This document shows, piece after piece, positions 35,978 through 46,276 of a stretch of 64,000 bases of DNA (its first letter is position 1; every line of letters begins with the position of its first letter). Origin of the DNA: Amphritea sp. (GTDB taxonomy: Bacteria; Pseudomonadota; Gammaproteobacteria; Pseudomonadales; Balneatricaceae); the NCBI RefSeq assembly GCF_016744155.1, contig NZ_JADGEW010000018.1:25004-89003 (forward strand). Reading direction: 5' to 3'. The position numbers and the translations under genes are program-made. Below the pieces are notes generated by a model. The model was not told where the DNA came from. It worked only from the letters and a program-made list of their open reading frames with translations, and did no database searches.

Positions 35978-36021
35978 AGGATTTCTTTTTTAGCTGCTGT
36001 TGTACTGTCTTCAGACGGCGA

Positions 36022-37767
36022 TTACGGATTGTTTTTTTGGGTGTAAAAATGTTCCACCATATCCCGGGTAATAATACCGGCGATCTCCTTGTTGTGATGC
36101 ACAATATAAAGGGCATCCAAGCGATCATGGTTCATCAGATCCAGGGCTTCTTTGAGTGTCGCCTGTATCGGCAATGGGGCGATATCTTTGCGCACCGCAG
36201 GCACCTCTGCCAGATCTATTTCAAGTGTTGGATTAAAACCATCCCGCTCACTGATTCTGTCAATAAAGAACTCAAGATCGGGGGGGAATAAAATAAACCG
36301 GGGAACCGCCTTCTTATCTTCCAGAATCATCCACTCGGGCCGCTGCTCGAGTATTTTAATAGCAGATTCGCAGTTGATTGTGGTGTTACAGCGAACATGG
36401 CTGGAGCACATTACGCTGGCAACCCCCAGTCGGGAAAGCGCCTGAGTGATAGGTTCCTGACGATAATCCAGCCCCTGGGCTTTGAGTGAAGTAAGGAAAA
36501 TCGAGGGTTGTTTGAAAAAGTACCGGACCGTGGTGCTGGCGACTACGATGGCGATCATCCCCGGAAAAATGATATTGGGATTGCCGGTCAGCTCTAGTAA
36601 TGCGATTAGTGCGGCCAGGGGCGCGTTTAGTACCGCTCCCATCATCGCACCCATGCCGAGCATGGCGTAAAAGCCGACGCCGGAGTTACTCTCGCCGGTG
36701 AAGTGAGCAACCAGCACGGCAAAGGCTGCTCCGGCGATGGCGCCGATATAGATGGTTGGTCCGATCAGGCCGCCGGGAAGGCCTAAACCAAGTACGATAG
36801 GTGTTAACAGCCACTTGGTGAGTAGTAGACCAAGCAGTAATGTTAGTCCGGCATTTCCCTGTAAAACTTCAGAAAGAGTGTCGTAACCCAGGCCCATCAC
36901 CTGGGGGTACCAGAGTGCGACGGTACCGGTGAGTACCCCGGCGATTAGCAATTTAACGCCTAAGGATAAACCGGTTATTTTCTGGGTTAGGATCATGATG
37001 CGTATGAAACCAGCTGCCAGCAGGGCGCAGATAATCCCCAGTAAAACCACAAAGGGGATCTCTGCTAATGACTGAATCTGCAGGGCTGGAATCGTGAAAA
37101 TGGATTCATCACCGTAGGTGACTCGTATTAACAGTGATGCGGTGACTGAGGCGACCAGTACCGGCGTAAAGCCGATAACGGTGTATTCCATCAGGATCAC
37201 TTCCATCGCAAAAATCACCCCGGCCAATGGGGTGTTGAAGGCGGCGGAGATGGCAGCAGCGACACCACAACCGACTAATAATCGCAGGGAGTTATTGGGT
37301 AGTTTTAGCGTTTGACCTACCAGGCTGCCGCAGGCGGCCCCTAAGTGAATTGCCGGGCCTTCACGGCCAACCGACTGACCACTGATGATGGCAATAACCG
37401 CACCGAAGAACTGAACCAGCATGTTTTTGGCAGGAAGGTTACCTTGATGGTAACTGAGCCGCTCCAGTACATGTACGACACCGACTTTGCGGGTGGAGGG
37501 CAATAACTTCCAGAGTAATAAAAATATGACGATGCTTCCGGCTACCGGTAGCGCAAAACGTAACCAGAGTGGCAAGCCTTCAAAGTTTTCGCTGTTATTG
37601 TCGGGTAACCAGGTTTCCAGTGGCAGTTCGATCATCAGGCGGAACGCCAGAATCACTAACCCGGTAGCCAGTCCAGAGATTATCCCCAGTAGTACTAACT
37701 GCGGCAGAGCCTCCTGATGGGCAAGGCGGTTGCGAAAATGGGTAAATGATAGGGAGTCTTTGAACAT
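36022..37767 (-). CDS. ClC-family chloride channel/antiporter with CBS domains
   Basis: The 581-residue protein has a ClC membrane domain (about 20-440) followed by a CBS pair (about 455-575). The gating Glu is in GQSVGREGPAIHLGAACG, and the C-terminal pore motif reads GLPGGLIGPTIYIGA. The first selectivity motif, usually GSGIP, is replaced by a sequence around KVGVVHVL, so anion selectivity may differ from E. coli ClcA. CBS domains in ClC proteins bind adenine nucleotides. It is upstream of thiE but not functionally linked by sequence. Confidence 0.88.
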   Translation of the reverse strand: MFKDSLSFTHFRNRLAHQEALPQLVLLGIISGLATGLVILAFRLMIELPLETWLPDNNSENFEGLPLWLRFALPVAGSIVIFLLLWKLLPSTRKVGVVHVLERLSYHQGNLPAKNMLVQFFGAVIAIISGQSVGREGPAIHLGAACGSLVGQTLKLPNNSLRLLVGCGVAAAISAAFNTPLAGVIFAMEVILMEYTVIGFTPVLVASVTASLLIRVTYGDESIFTIPALQIQSLAEIPFVVLLGIICALLAAGFIRIMILTQKITGLSLGVKLLIAGVLTGTVALWYPQVMGLGYDTLSEVLQGNAGLTLLLGLLLTKWLLTPIVLGLGLPGGLIGPTIYIGAIAGAAFAVLVAHFTGESNSGVGFYAMLGMGAMMGAVLNAPLAALIALLELTGNPNIIFPGMIAIVVASTTVRYFFKQPSIFLTSLKAQGLDYRQEPITQALSRLGVASVMCSSHVRCNTTINCESAIKILEQRPEWMILEDKKAVPRFILFPPDLEFFIDRISERDGFNPTLEIDLAEVPAVRKDIAPLPIQATLKEALDLMNHDRLDALYIVHHNKEIAGIITRDMVEHFYTQKNNP

Positions 37768-37887
37768 TTATACTCTGATTCGCCTGTTTTAACGTCACTT
37801 TTATAGTGCCGCAATAGTAATGCCCTTCAAGGGTTTGTATCATACGCAGGCTGAATAGAAAACTGTAGAAACAATTGTGAGGTCAAA

Positions 37888-38919
37888 GTGATCAAAGTAG
37901 GTATCGTAGGCGGCACCGGTTATACCGGCGTAGAGCTGCTCAGGCTGTTGGCAAACCATTCTGGCGTATCGGTTGAGGTGATTACCTCCCGTTCTGAAGA
38001 AGGCGTGCGAATTGATGATATGTACCCGAACCTTCGAGGTCACTACGATCTGCAGTTTACCGTGCCTGATGTCGACGCGTTGTCTGAGTGTGATGCTGTA
38101 TTCTTTGCGACACCTCACGGTGTGGCGATGAAGATGGCACCGGCACTGGTGGAACGGGGCGTGAAAGTGATTGATCTGGGGGCGGACTTCCGGATTAAAG
38201 ATCTGGAACTCTGGTCTCAGTGGTACGGCATGGAACACACCAGCCCTGAGCTAGCGGCTTCAGCGGTATATGGTTTGCCGGAAGTGAATCGTGAGGCAAT
38301 CAAAGGCGCGCAGATGATCGCTTGTCCGGGTTGCTATCCAACGGCTACACAGCTGGGCTTTCTGCCGCTGGTAGAAAATAGCCTGATCGATCACCGTCGC
38401 CTGATCGCTGATGTTAAGTCCGGCGTTAGTGGTGCCGGCCGTGGCGCGAATGTAGGTTCTCTACTATGCGAAAGCAGTGAAAGCATGAAAGCCTACGCGG
38501 TAGCAGGTCACCGTCATCTGCCAGAGATCAAGCAGGGGTTGAGTGAAGCCGCGGGCCGTCCGGTCGGGTTGACCTTTGTGCCGCATCTGACGCCGATGAT
38601 TCGGGGTATTCACGCGACTCTTTATGGCAAACTGAAAGATCCAGTTGATGGTCTGCAGGAACTGTTCGAGGCCCGTTATGCCAACGAGCCGTTTGTTGAT
38701 GTGATGCCTGCCGGCAGCCTGCCGGAAACCCGCAGTGTGAAAGGCGCCAATATGTGCCGAATCAGCGTGTTTCGTCCACAAAATGACGATACGGTAGTAG
38801 TTCTATCCGTTATTGATAATCTGGTGAAAGGCGCAGCAGGACAAGCGATTCAGAATCTGAATATTATGTTTGGGCTGGATGAGGCCGAAGGGCTGCGTCA
38901 TGTCGGAATGATGCCATAA
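37888..38919 (+). CDS. argC: N-acetyl-gamma-glutamyl-phosphate reductase ArgC
   Basis: ArgC reduces N-acetylglutamyl phosphate to the semialdehyde in arginine synthesis. The 343-residue protein has the NADP loop [17 protein letters not shown] (about 5-21), the catalytic Cys in [10 protein letters not shown] (about 149-158) and the His-containing HRHLPEIKQ. It starts with GTG at 37888, preceded by GAGG. erpA follows at 86 bases, the order known in Pseudomonas. Confidence 0.96.
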   Translation: MIKVGIVGGTGYTGVELLRLLANHSGVSVEVITSRSEEGVRIDDMYPNLRGHYDLQFTVPDVDALSECDAVFFATPHGVAMKMAPALVERGVKVIDLGADFRIKDLELWSQWYGMEHTSPELAASAVYGLPEVNREAIKGAQMIACPGCYPTATQLGFLPLVENSLIDHRRLIADVKSGVSGAGRGANVGSLLCESSESMKAYAVAGHRHLPEIKQGLSEAAGRPVGLTFVPHLTPMIRGIHATLYGKLKDPVDGLQELFEARYANEPFVDVMPAGSLPETRSVKGANMCRISVFRPQNDDTVVVLSVIDNLVKGAAGQAIQNLNIMFGLDEAEGLRHVGMMP

Positions 38920-39005
38920 GAGAGTGTTATCAATACTTGACTAAATTGCTTGGTTAAATAGATAATACGCTATTGGTATGTATGAGAGATGTAGGTGGAA
39001 CAGAT

Positions 39006-39356
39006 ATGACAGAGACGACTGACCAGCAGCTAACGATGGTTTTTTCCGATTCGGCAGCGGCTAAGGTAAAAACTCTGATCGAAGAGGACCAGAACGATAA
39101 CCTAAAACTGCGGGTATATATTACCGGTGGGGGTTGTGCGGGCTTCTCTTATGGCTTCACCTTTGATGAGGCGGTCGCAGATGATGATACGCTGTTCGAG
39201 AATGATGGCGTGAATATGGTGGTCGATCCGATGAGTTACCAGTATCTGGTAGGCTCAGTGGTGGATTATAAAGAGGGGTTGCAGGGTTCACAGTTTGTGA
39301 TCAACAATCCCAATGCTACTACGACTTGTGGTTGTGGCTCTTCATTTTCAATCTAA
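39006..39356 (+). CDS. erpA: A-type iron-sulfur carrier ErpA
   Basis: ErpA delivers Fe-S clusters to target enzymes. The 116-residue protein has the three A-type cysteines: Cys44 (GGGCAGF), Cys108 and Cys110 (CGCG) near the end. I chose the ATG at 39006 (MTETTDQQ) with GGTGGA upstream; an earlier start at 38973 adds eleven unconserved residues. It could serve the many Fe-S proteins of the cell, including the polyferredoxin in the nor cluster. Confidence 0.95.
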   Translation: MTETTDQQLTMVFSDSAAAKVKTLIEEDQNDNLKLRVYITGGGCAGFSYGFTFDEAVADDDTLFENDGVNMVVDPMSYQYLVGSVVDYKEGLQGSQFVINNPNATTTCGCGSSFSI

Positions 39357-39506
39357 TTAGAAACTATTGCGACTTGGCTATAGGGCGTTAAAAATTTCAT
39401 CAAAATGCTCATTTACAACTGTAATACCACAGGGGCACAATGACTGCGCTTTTTCACAAATTTTTGCCTTCTCTAGCCTACGCTTATTACGTTTTTACAA
39501 TATTTT

Positions 39507-39533
39507 AAAAGCCAGCTATATGCTGGCTTTTTT
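39507..39533 (+). terminator. Intrinsic terminator after erpA
   Basis: GCCAGC (39511-39516) and GCTGGC (39522-39527), extended by AAAA/TTTT, followed by six T. It lies 150 bases beyond the erpA stop; the AT-rich spacer before it has no ORF with coding character. Confidence 0.88.
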
Positions 39534-39553
39534 GTGCCTGCTGTTTGGTATGA

Positions 39554-40663
39554 CTACTGGCCCCAGTATATGGCGCCTAGTGGTCTGAAACCTTTAGCGC
39601 CGGTAACCTGGGGAACGTTTCCGCTTTCTCGGTTAAGGCTGCGATAGGCGAGCCAGGCAAAGGCGGCCGCTTCTACCCAGTCCGGGTCGAGTCCCAGTTC
39701 TGAGGTATCACCCAGATAATGGGGTTGAAGCAAAGAGATCAGCCGGGCTCTTAGTTGACGGTTGTGACTGCCGCCGCCGCAGAGGTAAATCTGCAGATCA
39801 TCCAACTGATGAGAGTTGATAGCATCGGCGATGGTAATGGCAGTAAGTTCCAGCAGAGTTGCCTGTACATCTTCCGGCTGTGGTTCGCTGGTCAGTGAGC
39901 TGAGTATCTGTTCAATCCAGTGGCTATTAAACTGCTCCCGGCCGGTGCTTTTGGGAGGAACTTCACTGAAAAAGGGTAGCGCGAGCAGTTTGTTCAGCAA
40001 TTCAGGAACAGCCTTGCCGCTGTTCGCCCACCTGCCGTCTGCATCGTAGCTTTTCTGCAGATGTCGTTGTATCCAACTATCCATCAGCACATTGCCCGGG
40101 CCGGTATCGTAGCCAAGTATCGGTTTTGTCGGGTCTGCTTCAAGGATTGTCAGGTTGGCCATACCACCAATATTGACCAATATTCGATTCTTGTCGGTGT
40201 GGCGGAAAAGGGCATTGTGAAATGCTGGTACCAGCGGCGCACCCTGACCACCGGCGGCCATGTCCCGACGACGGAAATCGGCCACCGTGGTAATGCCAGT
40301 GAGTTCTGCAACGCTGTTTGGGTCGCCAATCTGGAGTGTGAACTGTGCGTCTGGGCGATGGCGAATAGTTTGCCCGTGGCTGCCGATGGCATCGATCTGA
40401 TCAGGGTTAAGGCTATGATACTTAATTAGCTTATTGGCTGCTGAAGCAAATAGTTCGCCCAGCTCAAGATCAAGGCGTCCCAGTTGTTCTATTTCGTTAT
40501 CGCCGGGGGTAAACAACGCCCGGATTTTGTCATCGATTACCTGGGGAATGGGTTCGCTATGAAAAGCTATTAGTTCAAAGCTTGGCTTGAATCGGACCGC
40601 GACGGCGTCAATACTGTCGAGGCTGGTACCGGACATCAAGCCAATATAGATTTGAGCGCTCAT
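39554..40663 (-). CDS. anmK: Anhydro-N-acetylmuramic acid kinase AnmK
   Basis: AnmK opens and phosphorylates 1,6-anhydro-MurNAc, recycling cell-wall sugar. The 369-residue kinase starts MSAQIYIGLMSGTSLDSIDA, the family signature. It has the ATP/sugar motifs GSHGQTIRHRP, VNIGGMANLT, GYDTGPGNVLMD and YLCGGGSHN. It is followed upstream by the M23 peptidase gene, another cell-wall enzyme, 30 bases away in the same direction. Confidence 0.96.
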   Translation of the reverse strand: MSAQIYIGLMSGTSLDSIDAVAVRFKPSFELIAFHSEPIPQVIDDKIRALFTPGDNEIEQLGRLDLELGELFASAANKLIKYHSLNPDQIDAIGSHGQTIRHRPDAQFTLQIGDPNSVAELTGITTVADFRRRDMAAGGQGAPLVPAFHNALFRHTDKNRILVNIGGMANLTILEADPTKPILGYDTGPGNVLMDSWIQRHLQKSYDADGRWANSGKAVPELLNKLLALPFFSEVPPKSTGREQFNSHWIEQILSSLTSEPQPEDVQATLLELTAITIADAINSHQLDDLQIYLCGGGSHNRQLRARLISLLQPHYLGDTSELGLDPDWVEAAAFAWLAYRSLNRESGNVPQVTGAKGFRPLGAIYWGQ

Positions 40664-40693
40664 TAACTTCCCTTGCTAACGTTCTTGAATCTC

Positions 40694-42106
40694 TCAGTTG
40701 GAGGCAGAAGCCAGCTGAGTAGCTTTGAACTGTTCCAGCTGAGCCAATGATTCTTTAGCGGCAGCGAAGAAGTTCTCTTTTTCTGCTTTGGCTATTGGTG
40801 CGGCGTGAGGCAGTTTAACCGTTTGTGGGTTTTTATGAACACCATTGAGACGGAATTCATAATGTAGGTGTGGACCGGAAGCGAGCCCCGTCTGACCAAC
40901 ATAGCCGATCACATCACCTTGCTGGACGCGGCTGCCAGTTTTCTGGCCTCTGCGGTAATTGTTCATGTGGCCGTACAGCGTCGTGATATTGCCACCGTGT
41001 TGCACAATGACAGCTTTGCCGTAGCCACCTTTAGTGCCCCGCCAGATAATTTTGCCATCGCCAGCTGCTTTAATAGGGGTGCCGGTACGGGCGGCATAAT
41101 CGGTGCCTTTATGGGCGCGGGTCAGCCCCAGAACCGGGTGCTTGCGGCGATTTTTAAAGCTGGAGCTGATCCGGGCAAAACTCACCGGACTGCGCAGGAA
41201 CGCTTTGCGCATACTGTCACCTTCAGGGGTGTAGTAGCTGCTGTCACCCTGGCTGTCGGTATAGCGTACGGCGGTATAGGTTTCGCCCCGGTTGATAAAC
41301 TGGGCTGAGAGAATGTTGCCTTCGCCGATTAGTTTGCCATCGAGATATTTCTCTTCATATACTAAGTTGAAACGGTCACCCTGACGCAGGTCCAGTACAA
41401 AATCGATGTCCCAACCAAAAACAGCGGCCAGCTCCATAATCATTTTATCGGATAAGCCGGCCTGAGATGCATCGTAGAATAGGGAGTTATCGATGCTACC
41501 CTCGGCGAAGCGTGGAGAAATATCCGGTTGCTTCGTTATGTTTTCTACGTCGTATCCCTGGTCCGTTGCTGTGACCAGAGAGCTTTCCAGCTGGTTGCGG
41601 ATATGCTGTAGCTTTTTAAACTGACCCTTTTCGATTACAAAGCGGATGGTCTGACCCGGATAGATCCGTTTGAGCGTGTCGGTGCCTTTTACCGCATCAC
41701 TGACCAGAAATGCATCCCGATTGGTGAGTCCGGCGCGTTTGAAGATAGAGGTCAGAGTATCGCCGCTACGAACTTTGAAGTCCTGCCACGTTTCGGTGAT
41801 CTCTGGCGCAGCCTGTGGTTGGGTCTGCTGCTCAGTCTTCAATGGCGCTTGTTCTGGTTGTTTTACAGATTCAGTGATGGACTGCTTGGCAGCTCCGGGC
41901 TGGGTGGGTAGCAGCATCGCAATCTGGTTACGATTGGCTGTCGCAACAACGCTTTGCCCCGTTGTTCCAGTCTCGGGAAGTACTGAAGCGGGCAGATCTG
42001 AGGATGGCATAAGCATCGAAGTCAGACCGACAATGACGCAGCAGATAGCTACCGCTATCAGATGAGTCGCTGGAAGATGCTGTTTTAACCGTTCAATCAG
42101 AACCAC
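40694..42106 (-). CDS. M23 murein endopeptidase with LysM-like domain (MepM-like)
   Basis: The 470-residue protein has an N-terminal membrane anchor (about 15-35) and a disordered Gln/Pro region. An OapA/LysM-like domain comes next (FKVRSGDTLTSIFKRAGLT, about 108-126). The C-terminal M23 lysostaphin-type domain has zinc motifs RAHKGTDYAA (His and Asp) and GPHLHYEF. Active-site residues are intact, so it likely cuts peptidoglycan crosslinks (MepM/YebA type). It is upstream of anmK in a probable operon and divergent from tyrS, the same order as in Pseudomonas. Confidence 0.9.
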   Translation of the reverse strand: MVLIERLKQHLPATHLIAVAICCVIVGLTSMLMPSSDLPASVLPETGTTGQSVVATANRNQIAMLLPTQPGAAKQSITESVKQPEQAPLKTEQQTQPQAAPEITETWQDFKVRSGDTLTSIFKRAGLTNRDAFLVSDAVKGTDTLKRIYPGQTIRFVIEKGQFKKLQHIRNQLESSLVTATDQGYDVENITKQPDISPRFAEGSIDNSLFYDASQAGLSDKMIMELAAVFGWDIDFVLDLRQGDRFNLVYEEKYLDGKLIGEGNILSAQFINRGETYTAVRYTDSQGDSSYYTPEGDSMRKAFLRSPVSFARISSSFKNRRKHPVLGLTRAHKGTDYAARTGTPIKAAGDGKIIWRGTKGGYGKAVIVQHGGNITTLYGHMNNYRRGQKTGSRVQQGDVIGYVGQTGLASGPHLHYEFRLNGVHKNPQTVKLPHAAPIAKAEKENFFAAAKESLAQLEQFKATQLASASN

Positions 42107-42393
42107 GGCTTGTTACCTCAGTAATACTAAAAATTCTCAGGATTATACCGGAAGCTGTCACAGAATCTAAATATTCACTCGTTATCGGCGTAAATCGCTG
42201 CATATTGAGGGATAAGTCAATAAAAGTACGCTGTCTGGAGACAAAACTGTCTTCAGGTAGGGCCATGTTTTTCAGTGAGTCGATTTTAATGGGTCGTTTA
42301 TATGCAGTGATTTTTATGAAGAGGCTGTTGATAAGTGACTTTTATGAGGCGGTATTGTGCTGCAGGTTGTAAGTAAACGTTTGCATCATAGGT
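42107..42393. other. Divergent gap between M23 peptidase and tyrS
   Basis: 377 bases between the two starts. Apart from the tyrS promoter at 42394-42422 I see no ORF, repeat or operator that I can defend. No T-box-like leader, as expected for this phylum. Confidence 0.5.
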
Positions 42394-42422
42394 TTGTGGG
42401 ATTAAAGGCGTAAGGGTAGAAT
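42394..42422 (+). promoter_or_regulatory. Probable tyrS promoter
   Basis: TTGTGG (42394-42399), 17-base spacer, TAGAAT (42417-42422). Good sigma-70 spacing, about 60 bases before the tyrS ATG. Confidence 0.6.
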
Positions 42423-42483
42423 ACGGCCCCAAACTATTTATGACTTAACTTACTACATACAGATGAAAGGTTGTTAGAAGGCA

Positions 42484-43782
42484 ATGACAGACAAAACACT
42501 GCTACAGGATCTCAATGCGCGCGGACTGATCGCGCAGATGACCAGCGAAGACGAGCTGGAACAACACCTGGCTGAAGGTTCTGTCACCCTTTATTGTGGC
42601 TTCGACCCCACCGCTGACAGCCTGCATATCGGTTCACTGGTGCCACTGCTGGCACTGAAGCGCTTTCAGCAAGCTGGCCATAAGCCGTTGGCTTTGGTGG
42701 GCGGTGCAACCGGCCTGATCGGCGATCCAAGCTTCAAGGCTCAGGAACGCAAACTCAATGATGACAGCACTGTTGCCAACTGGGTGGAAAAACTCAAAGG
42801 TCAGGTAAGCCAGTTTATCGATTTTGACAGCGGTGATAACAGCGCGGAAGTGGTAAATAACCTGGACTGGACCCGTGATCTGGATGTGCTGACATTCCTG
42901 CGGGATGTCGGTAAGCACTTCTCTGTGAATCAGATGATCGCTAAAGAGTCGGTAAAGCAGCGTATCGACCGTGAAGGTGAGGGTATCTCCTTTACTGAGT
43001 TTACCTATATGATTCTGCAATCATTCGACTACCAGCAGCTGAACGCTAGTCATAATTGTACGCTGCAGATCGGTGGATCTGACCAGTGGGGTAATATTAC
43101 CGGCGGTACTGAGCTGACTCGCCGCATGAATGGGAATAAAGCCTTTGGTCTGACGTTGCCACTGATTACTAAGTCTGATGGTACTAAGTTTGGTAAGACC
43201 GAATCCGGAACTATCTGGTTGTCACCTAACAAGACTTCCCCTTACGCTTTTTACCAGTTCTGGCTGCAAACCTCGGATGCTGATGCTTACGGGTTTCTGA
43301 AATACTTTACCTTCCTCTCGGTTGAAGAGATTGATGCGTTAGAAAAGGCCGATGCTGCACGTGACGGACGTCCTGAGGCTCAGTCCGTACTGGCCCGTGA
43401 AGTGACCCGTCTGGTGCACGGTGAAGAAGGTTTAACGGCGGCGATGCGGATTACTGAGGCGCTGTTCAGTGGCAATCTGTCCGATCTGAGCGAAGCAGAC
43501 TTTGAACAGCTGCAACTGGATGGATTACCATCATCAAGCCTGGCAGATGCCGACCTGGCTGAAACGCCACTGACGACTCTGTTGAGTGAAGCCGGTATGG
43601 CAAACTCGGGTAAGCAGATAAAAGATGCTCTTCAGCGTAATGCGGTAATCGTAAACGGCGTTGAGAAGGGTATGGGTGACAATATGAAAGCGGCAGAAGT
43701 CTTTGCTTCAGAGCATGGCACTTATGGACGTTTCTTCTTAGTTAAGCTGGGTAAGAAAAAGCATCACTTGTTTGTGATCTGA
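42484..43782 (+). CDS. tyrS: Tyrosyl-tRNA synthetase TyrS
   Basis: TyrS charges tRNA(Tyr). The 432-residue class I synthetase has the HIGH variant in [19 protein letters not shown] (about 38-56), the KMSKS-like KFGKTESG (about 236-243) and a C-terminal S4 RNA-binding domain (about 375-432, [17 protein letters not shown]). Length fits the bacterial TyrS form of about 420-430 residues. In Pseudomonas the gene at this position precedes an rRNA operon; here the window continues with ilvIH instead. Confidence 0.96.
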   Translation: MTDKTLLQDLNARGLIAQMTSEDELEQHLAEGSVTLYCGFDPTADSLHIGSLVPLLALKRFQQAGHKPLALVGGATGLIGDPSFKAQERKLNDDSTVANWVEKLKGQVSQFIDFDSGDNSAEVVNNLDWTRDLDVLTFLRDVGKHFSVNQMIAKESVKQRIDREGEGISFTEFTYMILQSFDYQQLNASHNCTLQIGGSDQWGNITGGTELTRRMNGNKAFGLTLPLITKSDGTKFGKTESGTIWLSPNKTSPYAFYQFWLQTSDADAYGFLKYFTFLSVEEIDALEKADAARDGRPEAQSVLAREVTRLVHGEEGLTAAMRITEALFSGNLSDLSEADFEQLQLDGLPSSSLADADLAETPLTTLLSEAGMANSGKQIKDALQRNAVIVNGVEKGMGDNMKAAEVFASEHGTYGRFFLVKLGKKKHHLFVI

Positions 43783-43801
43783 TTCAGGCCTTTCTCGGCA
43801 T

Positions 43802-43852
43802 AAAAAAACGCGCGGCCTTCTCTTTTTAAAGAATAGGGTCGCGCGTTTTTTT
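43802..43852. terminator. Bidirectional terminator after tyrS
   Basis: AAAAAAACGCGCG (43802-43814) pairs with CGCGCGTTTTTTT (43840-43852); the inner part TTCT/AGAA can add pairs. A and T tracts on both sides allow termination of tyrS (+) and of the small gene on the minus strand. Confidence 0.9.
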
Positions 43853-43868
43853 GTGGGATTTAGTTGGC

Positions 43869-44135
43869 TTAGTAAAGCGCCTGCTCGTCTCGCACCAGAT
43901 CTTTCAACATCTCCAGAAACAGGGTGTCCGCTTCGCTGTGCTCTACGGGTATTTTAACGCTGGTGGTGGCGGATAACTCATCGGCAATTTTCACATTGGC
44001 GTGCTCATCCTGCAGATGCTTACGCGCTATTTCCATAGCAACCGCACAGATTTCTGGTTCCTCGAATATTTTGCGTAACACCGAAACTAGCTCATCTATG
44101 GCTCGTTCCTTGTTTTTTATTGTGGCAGTGCTCAT
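43869..44135 (-). CDS. Small acidic/alpha-helical protein of unknown function
   Basis: The 88-residue protein (MSTATIKNKERAIDELVSVL) is predicted mostly helical, soluble and without cysteine-metal motifs. I do not recognise it. The start at 44135 is preceded on the minus strand by GGAGATCG; a longer reading from 44177 adds 14 residues without a binding site. It is flanked by the tyrS terminator and the divergent ilvIH leader. Confidence 0.62.
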   Translation of the reverse strand: MSTATIKNKERAIDELVSVLRKIFEEPEICAVAMEIARKHLQDEHANVKIADELSATTSVKIPVEHSEADTLFLEMLKDLVRDEQALY

Positions 44136-44396
44136 GCAACGATCTCCGACTGAAAATGACAAATACTTTGGATTCACTATAGCACTGTCATAACCGTATC
44201 TGCAGCTATAGGTTTCAGGATGCGGGAAATTTAGTTTTATCGCTGATCATCCCTTGAACAATGGCTGTGCTGCTGGCAGAATACACCCACAATTTAGTGT
44301 TTCTGCGTTAAGTAGGTTACCCCGAAGCAGAAACCTGATAAGCACACCCAGCTTATTTTCCCGGGTTTACAGTGTGTACCCACACTTAATCACCGG

Positions 44397-44552
44397 ATGA
44401 AGAGTTGCTTTTGCCTTTCTCTGACCGTACCGGTCACCTATGCAAAAGCCTGCTGGAGGTTGTTTTGTTCCCCGGTAGGCGATTCATAACATCCTCCAGT
44501 ATCAGAATTTTTAGACATGCCAATGGTTGGCGTGTGATTTGAGGATACTATT
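44397..44552 (+). promoter_or_regulatory. Structured leader of ilvIH (candidate riboregulator)
   Basis: The 375 bases before ilvI have no clear gene but are rich in stable stems. Stem A: GCTTTTGC 44407-44414 with GCAAAAGC 44442-44449, enclosing TGACCG 44422-44427 with CGGTCA 44431-44436. Stem B: CTGGAGG 44453-44459 with CCTCCAG 44493-44499. Stem C: ACATGCCAA 44515-44523 with TTGGCGTGT 44527-44535. ATCCTC at 44491-44496 is also the exact complement of the ilvI ribosome-binding site GAGGAT (44541-44546). A 30-codon frame (44397-44489) ends just before that segment. Two exclusive folds, SD free or masked, are therefore possible. Confidence 0.6.
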
Positions 44553-46274
44553 GTGGAACAACTTTCAGGCGGCGAAATGGTAATTCGCGCCCTTAAAGAT
44601 GAGGGTGTGAAACACATCTACGGTTATCCCGGTGGAGCACTGCTGCATATTTATGATGCACTGTTTCGGCAGGAAGATGTACAACACGTTCTGGTTCGCC
44701 ATGAGCAAGCTGCGACCCATATGGCTGATGCCTATGCCCGTGCAACCGGTAAAGCCGGCGTCGCGCTGGTGACTTCTGGTCCGGGTGCTACTAATGCCGT
44801 GACCGGTATTGCTACAGCTTATATGGATTCTATTCCGATGGTTGTTATTACCGGCCAGGTAATGAGCTTTCTGATCGGCGAAGATGCGTTCCAGGAAACC
44901 GATATGATCGGTGTCTCCCGTCCAGTTGTTAAGCATAGCTTCAGTGTTCAGAATCCTGAAGATATTCCTATGATTATCAAGAAAGCCTTCCATATCGCTG
45001 AGAGTGGCCGTCCGGGCCCGGTTGTTGTTGATATCCCTAAGGATATGACAGCGCCGACTGATCGCTTTGATTATGAATATCCGAAGAGCGTTAAAATGCG
45101 CTCCTATAACCCGGTTAGCCGTGGTCATAGTGGACAGATTAAGAAAGCGATGGATATGGTATTGGATGCTAAACGTCCGGTTATCTATGCCGGTGGTGGT
45201 GTCATCATGGGTGATGCTAGTGCTGAATTGACCGAGCTGGCGCAGCTGTTGAATGTTCCTGTGACAAATACACTGATGGGCCTGGGTGGCTATCCGGGTA
45301 CTGACCGTCAGTTTGTCGGTATGTTGGGAATGCATGGCAGCTACGAAGCCAATATGGCGATGCATCATGCTGACCTGATTCTGGCCGTGGGTGCGCGTTT
45401 TGATGACCGGGTAACGAACGGCGTTGATAAGTTCTGTCCTACCGCCAAAATCATCCATGTTGATATCGATCCGGCTTCTATTTCGAAAACGATCAAAGCT
45501 GATGTGCCTATTGTTGGCCCGGCTAAGCATGTTCTGCAGGAGATGACCTCTCTGGTTAAGAACAGTAAGAAGCAGCTTGAAAAAGAAGCGATTGATTCCT
45601 GGTGGCAGCAGATTGATGAATGGCGCGGCCGTCATGGTGGACGCTTCCGTACCGATGATTCTGACAAGATGAAGCCGCAGCAGGTTATTGAGATGCTGAG
45701 CAAGGTCACCGGTGGTGATGCTTATGTCTGTTCAGACGTAGGCCAGCACCAGATGTTTGCTGCACAGTACTACAAGTTTAATAAGCCGAACCGCTGGATC
45801 AACTCCGGTGGTCTGGGCACTATGGGCTTTGGCTTACCTGCAGCGATGGGCGTGAAGATGAACTTCCCCGATGAGGAAGTAGTTTGCGTTACCGGTGAAG
45901 GTAGTATTCAGATGAATATTCAGGAGCTGTCTACCATTAGCCAGTACAATATCCCTGTAAAGGTTATCTGTCTGAACAACGGGTCTCTGGGCATGGTACG
46001 TCAGTGGCAGGATATGAACTATGAGTCACGTCACTCGCAGTCTTATATGGAGTCACTGCCTGATTTCGTCAAGCTGGCAGAAGCCTACGGTCATGTGGGT
46101 ATGAAAGTTGAAAAGTACGAAGATCTGGAAGCGGCGATGACTAAAGCTTTCGCCATGAAAGATCGCATGGTGTTTATGGATATTACTGTAGATCCGTTTG
46201 AGCATGTATACCCGATGCAAGTACCACGCGGCTCTATGCGTGATATGTGGCTGAGCAAGACGGAGAGAACTTGA
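44553..46274 (+). CDS. ilvI: Acetolactate synthase III large subunit IlvI
   Basis: IlvI is the catalytic subunit of acetohydroxyacid synthase, the first common step of valine, leucine and isoleucine synthesis. The 573-residue ThDP/FAD enzyme (GTG start) has [14 protein letters not shown], the activating Glu51 in [32 protein letters not shown], the FAD-region GARFDDRV and the ThDP-Mg motif GEGSIQMN...NN. ilvH follows after 2 bases. The ribosome-binding site GAGGAT may be masked by the leader. Confidence 0.95.
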   Translation: MEQLSGGEMVIRALKDEGVKHIYGYPGGALLHIYDALFRQEDVQHVLVRHEQAATHMADAYARATGKAGVALVTSGPGATNAVTGIATAYMDSIPMVVITGQVMSFLIGEDAFQETDMIGVSRPVVKHSFSVQNPEDIPMIIKKAFHIAESGRPGPVVVDIPKDMTAPTDRFDYEYPKSVKMRSYNPVSRGHSGQIKKAMDMVLDAKRPVIYAGGGVIMGDASAELTELAQLLNVPVTNTLMGLGGYPGTDRQFVGMLGMHGSYEANMAMHHADLILAVGARFDDRVTNGVDKFCPTAKIIHVDIDPASISKTIKADVPIVGPAKHVLQEMTSLVKNSKKQLEKEAIDSWWQQIDEWRGRHGGRFRTDDSDKMKPQQVIEMLSKVTGGDAYVCSDVGQHQMFAAQYYKFNKPNRWINSGGLGTMGFGLPAAMGVKMNFPDEEVVCVTGEGSIQMNIQELSTISQYNIPVKVICLNNGSLGMVRQWQDMNYESRHSQSYMESLPDFVKLAEAYGHVGMKVEKYEDLEAAMTKAFAMKDRMVFMDITVDPFEHVYPMQVPRGSMRDMWLSKTERT

Positions 46275-46276
46275 AC

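Noticed and set aside
44261..44311. 16-codon frame rich in Val/Leu codons (MAVLLAEYTHNLVFLR) before ilvI
   Set aside because: Considered as a classical attenuation peptide, but there is no ribosome-binding site, the Leu/Val codons are not in a run and it is far from the hairpins.
44565..45635. A 356-codon open frame antisense to ilvI
   Set aside because: It lies wholly opposite a well-supported ilvI, its product is rich in His, Asn and Arg without any motif, and it has no ribosome-binding site. It is a by-product of ilvI codon use.
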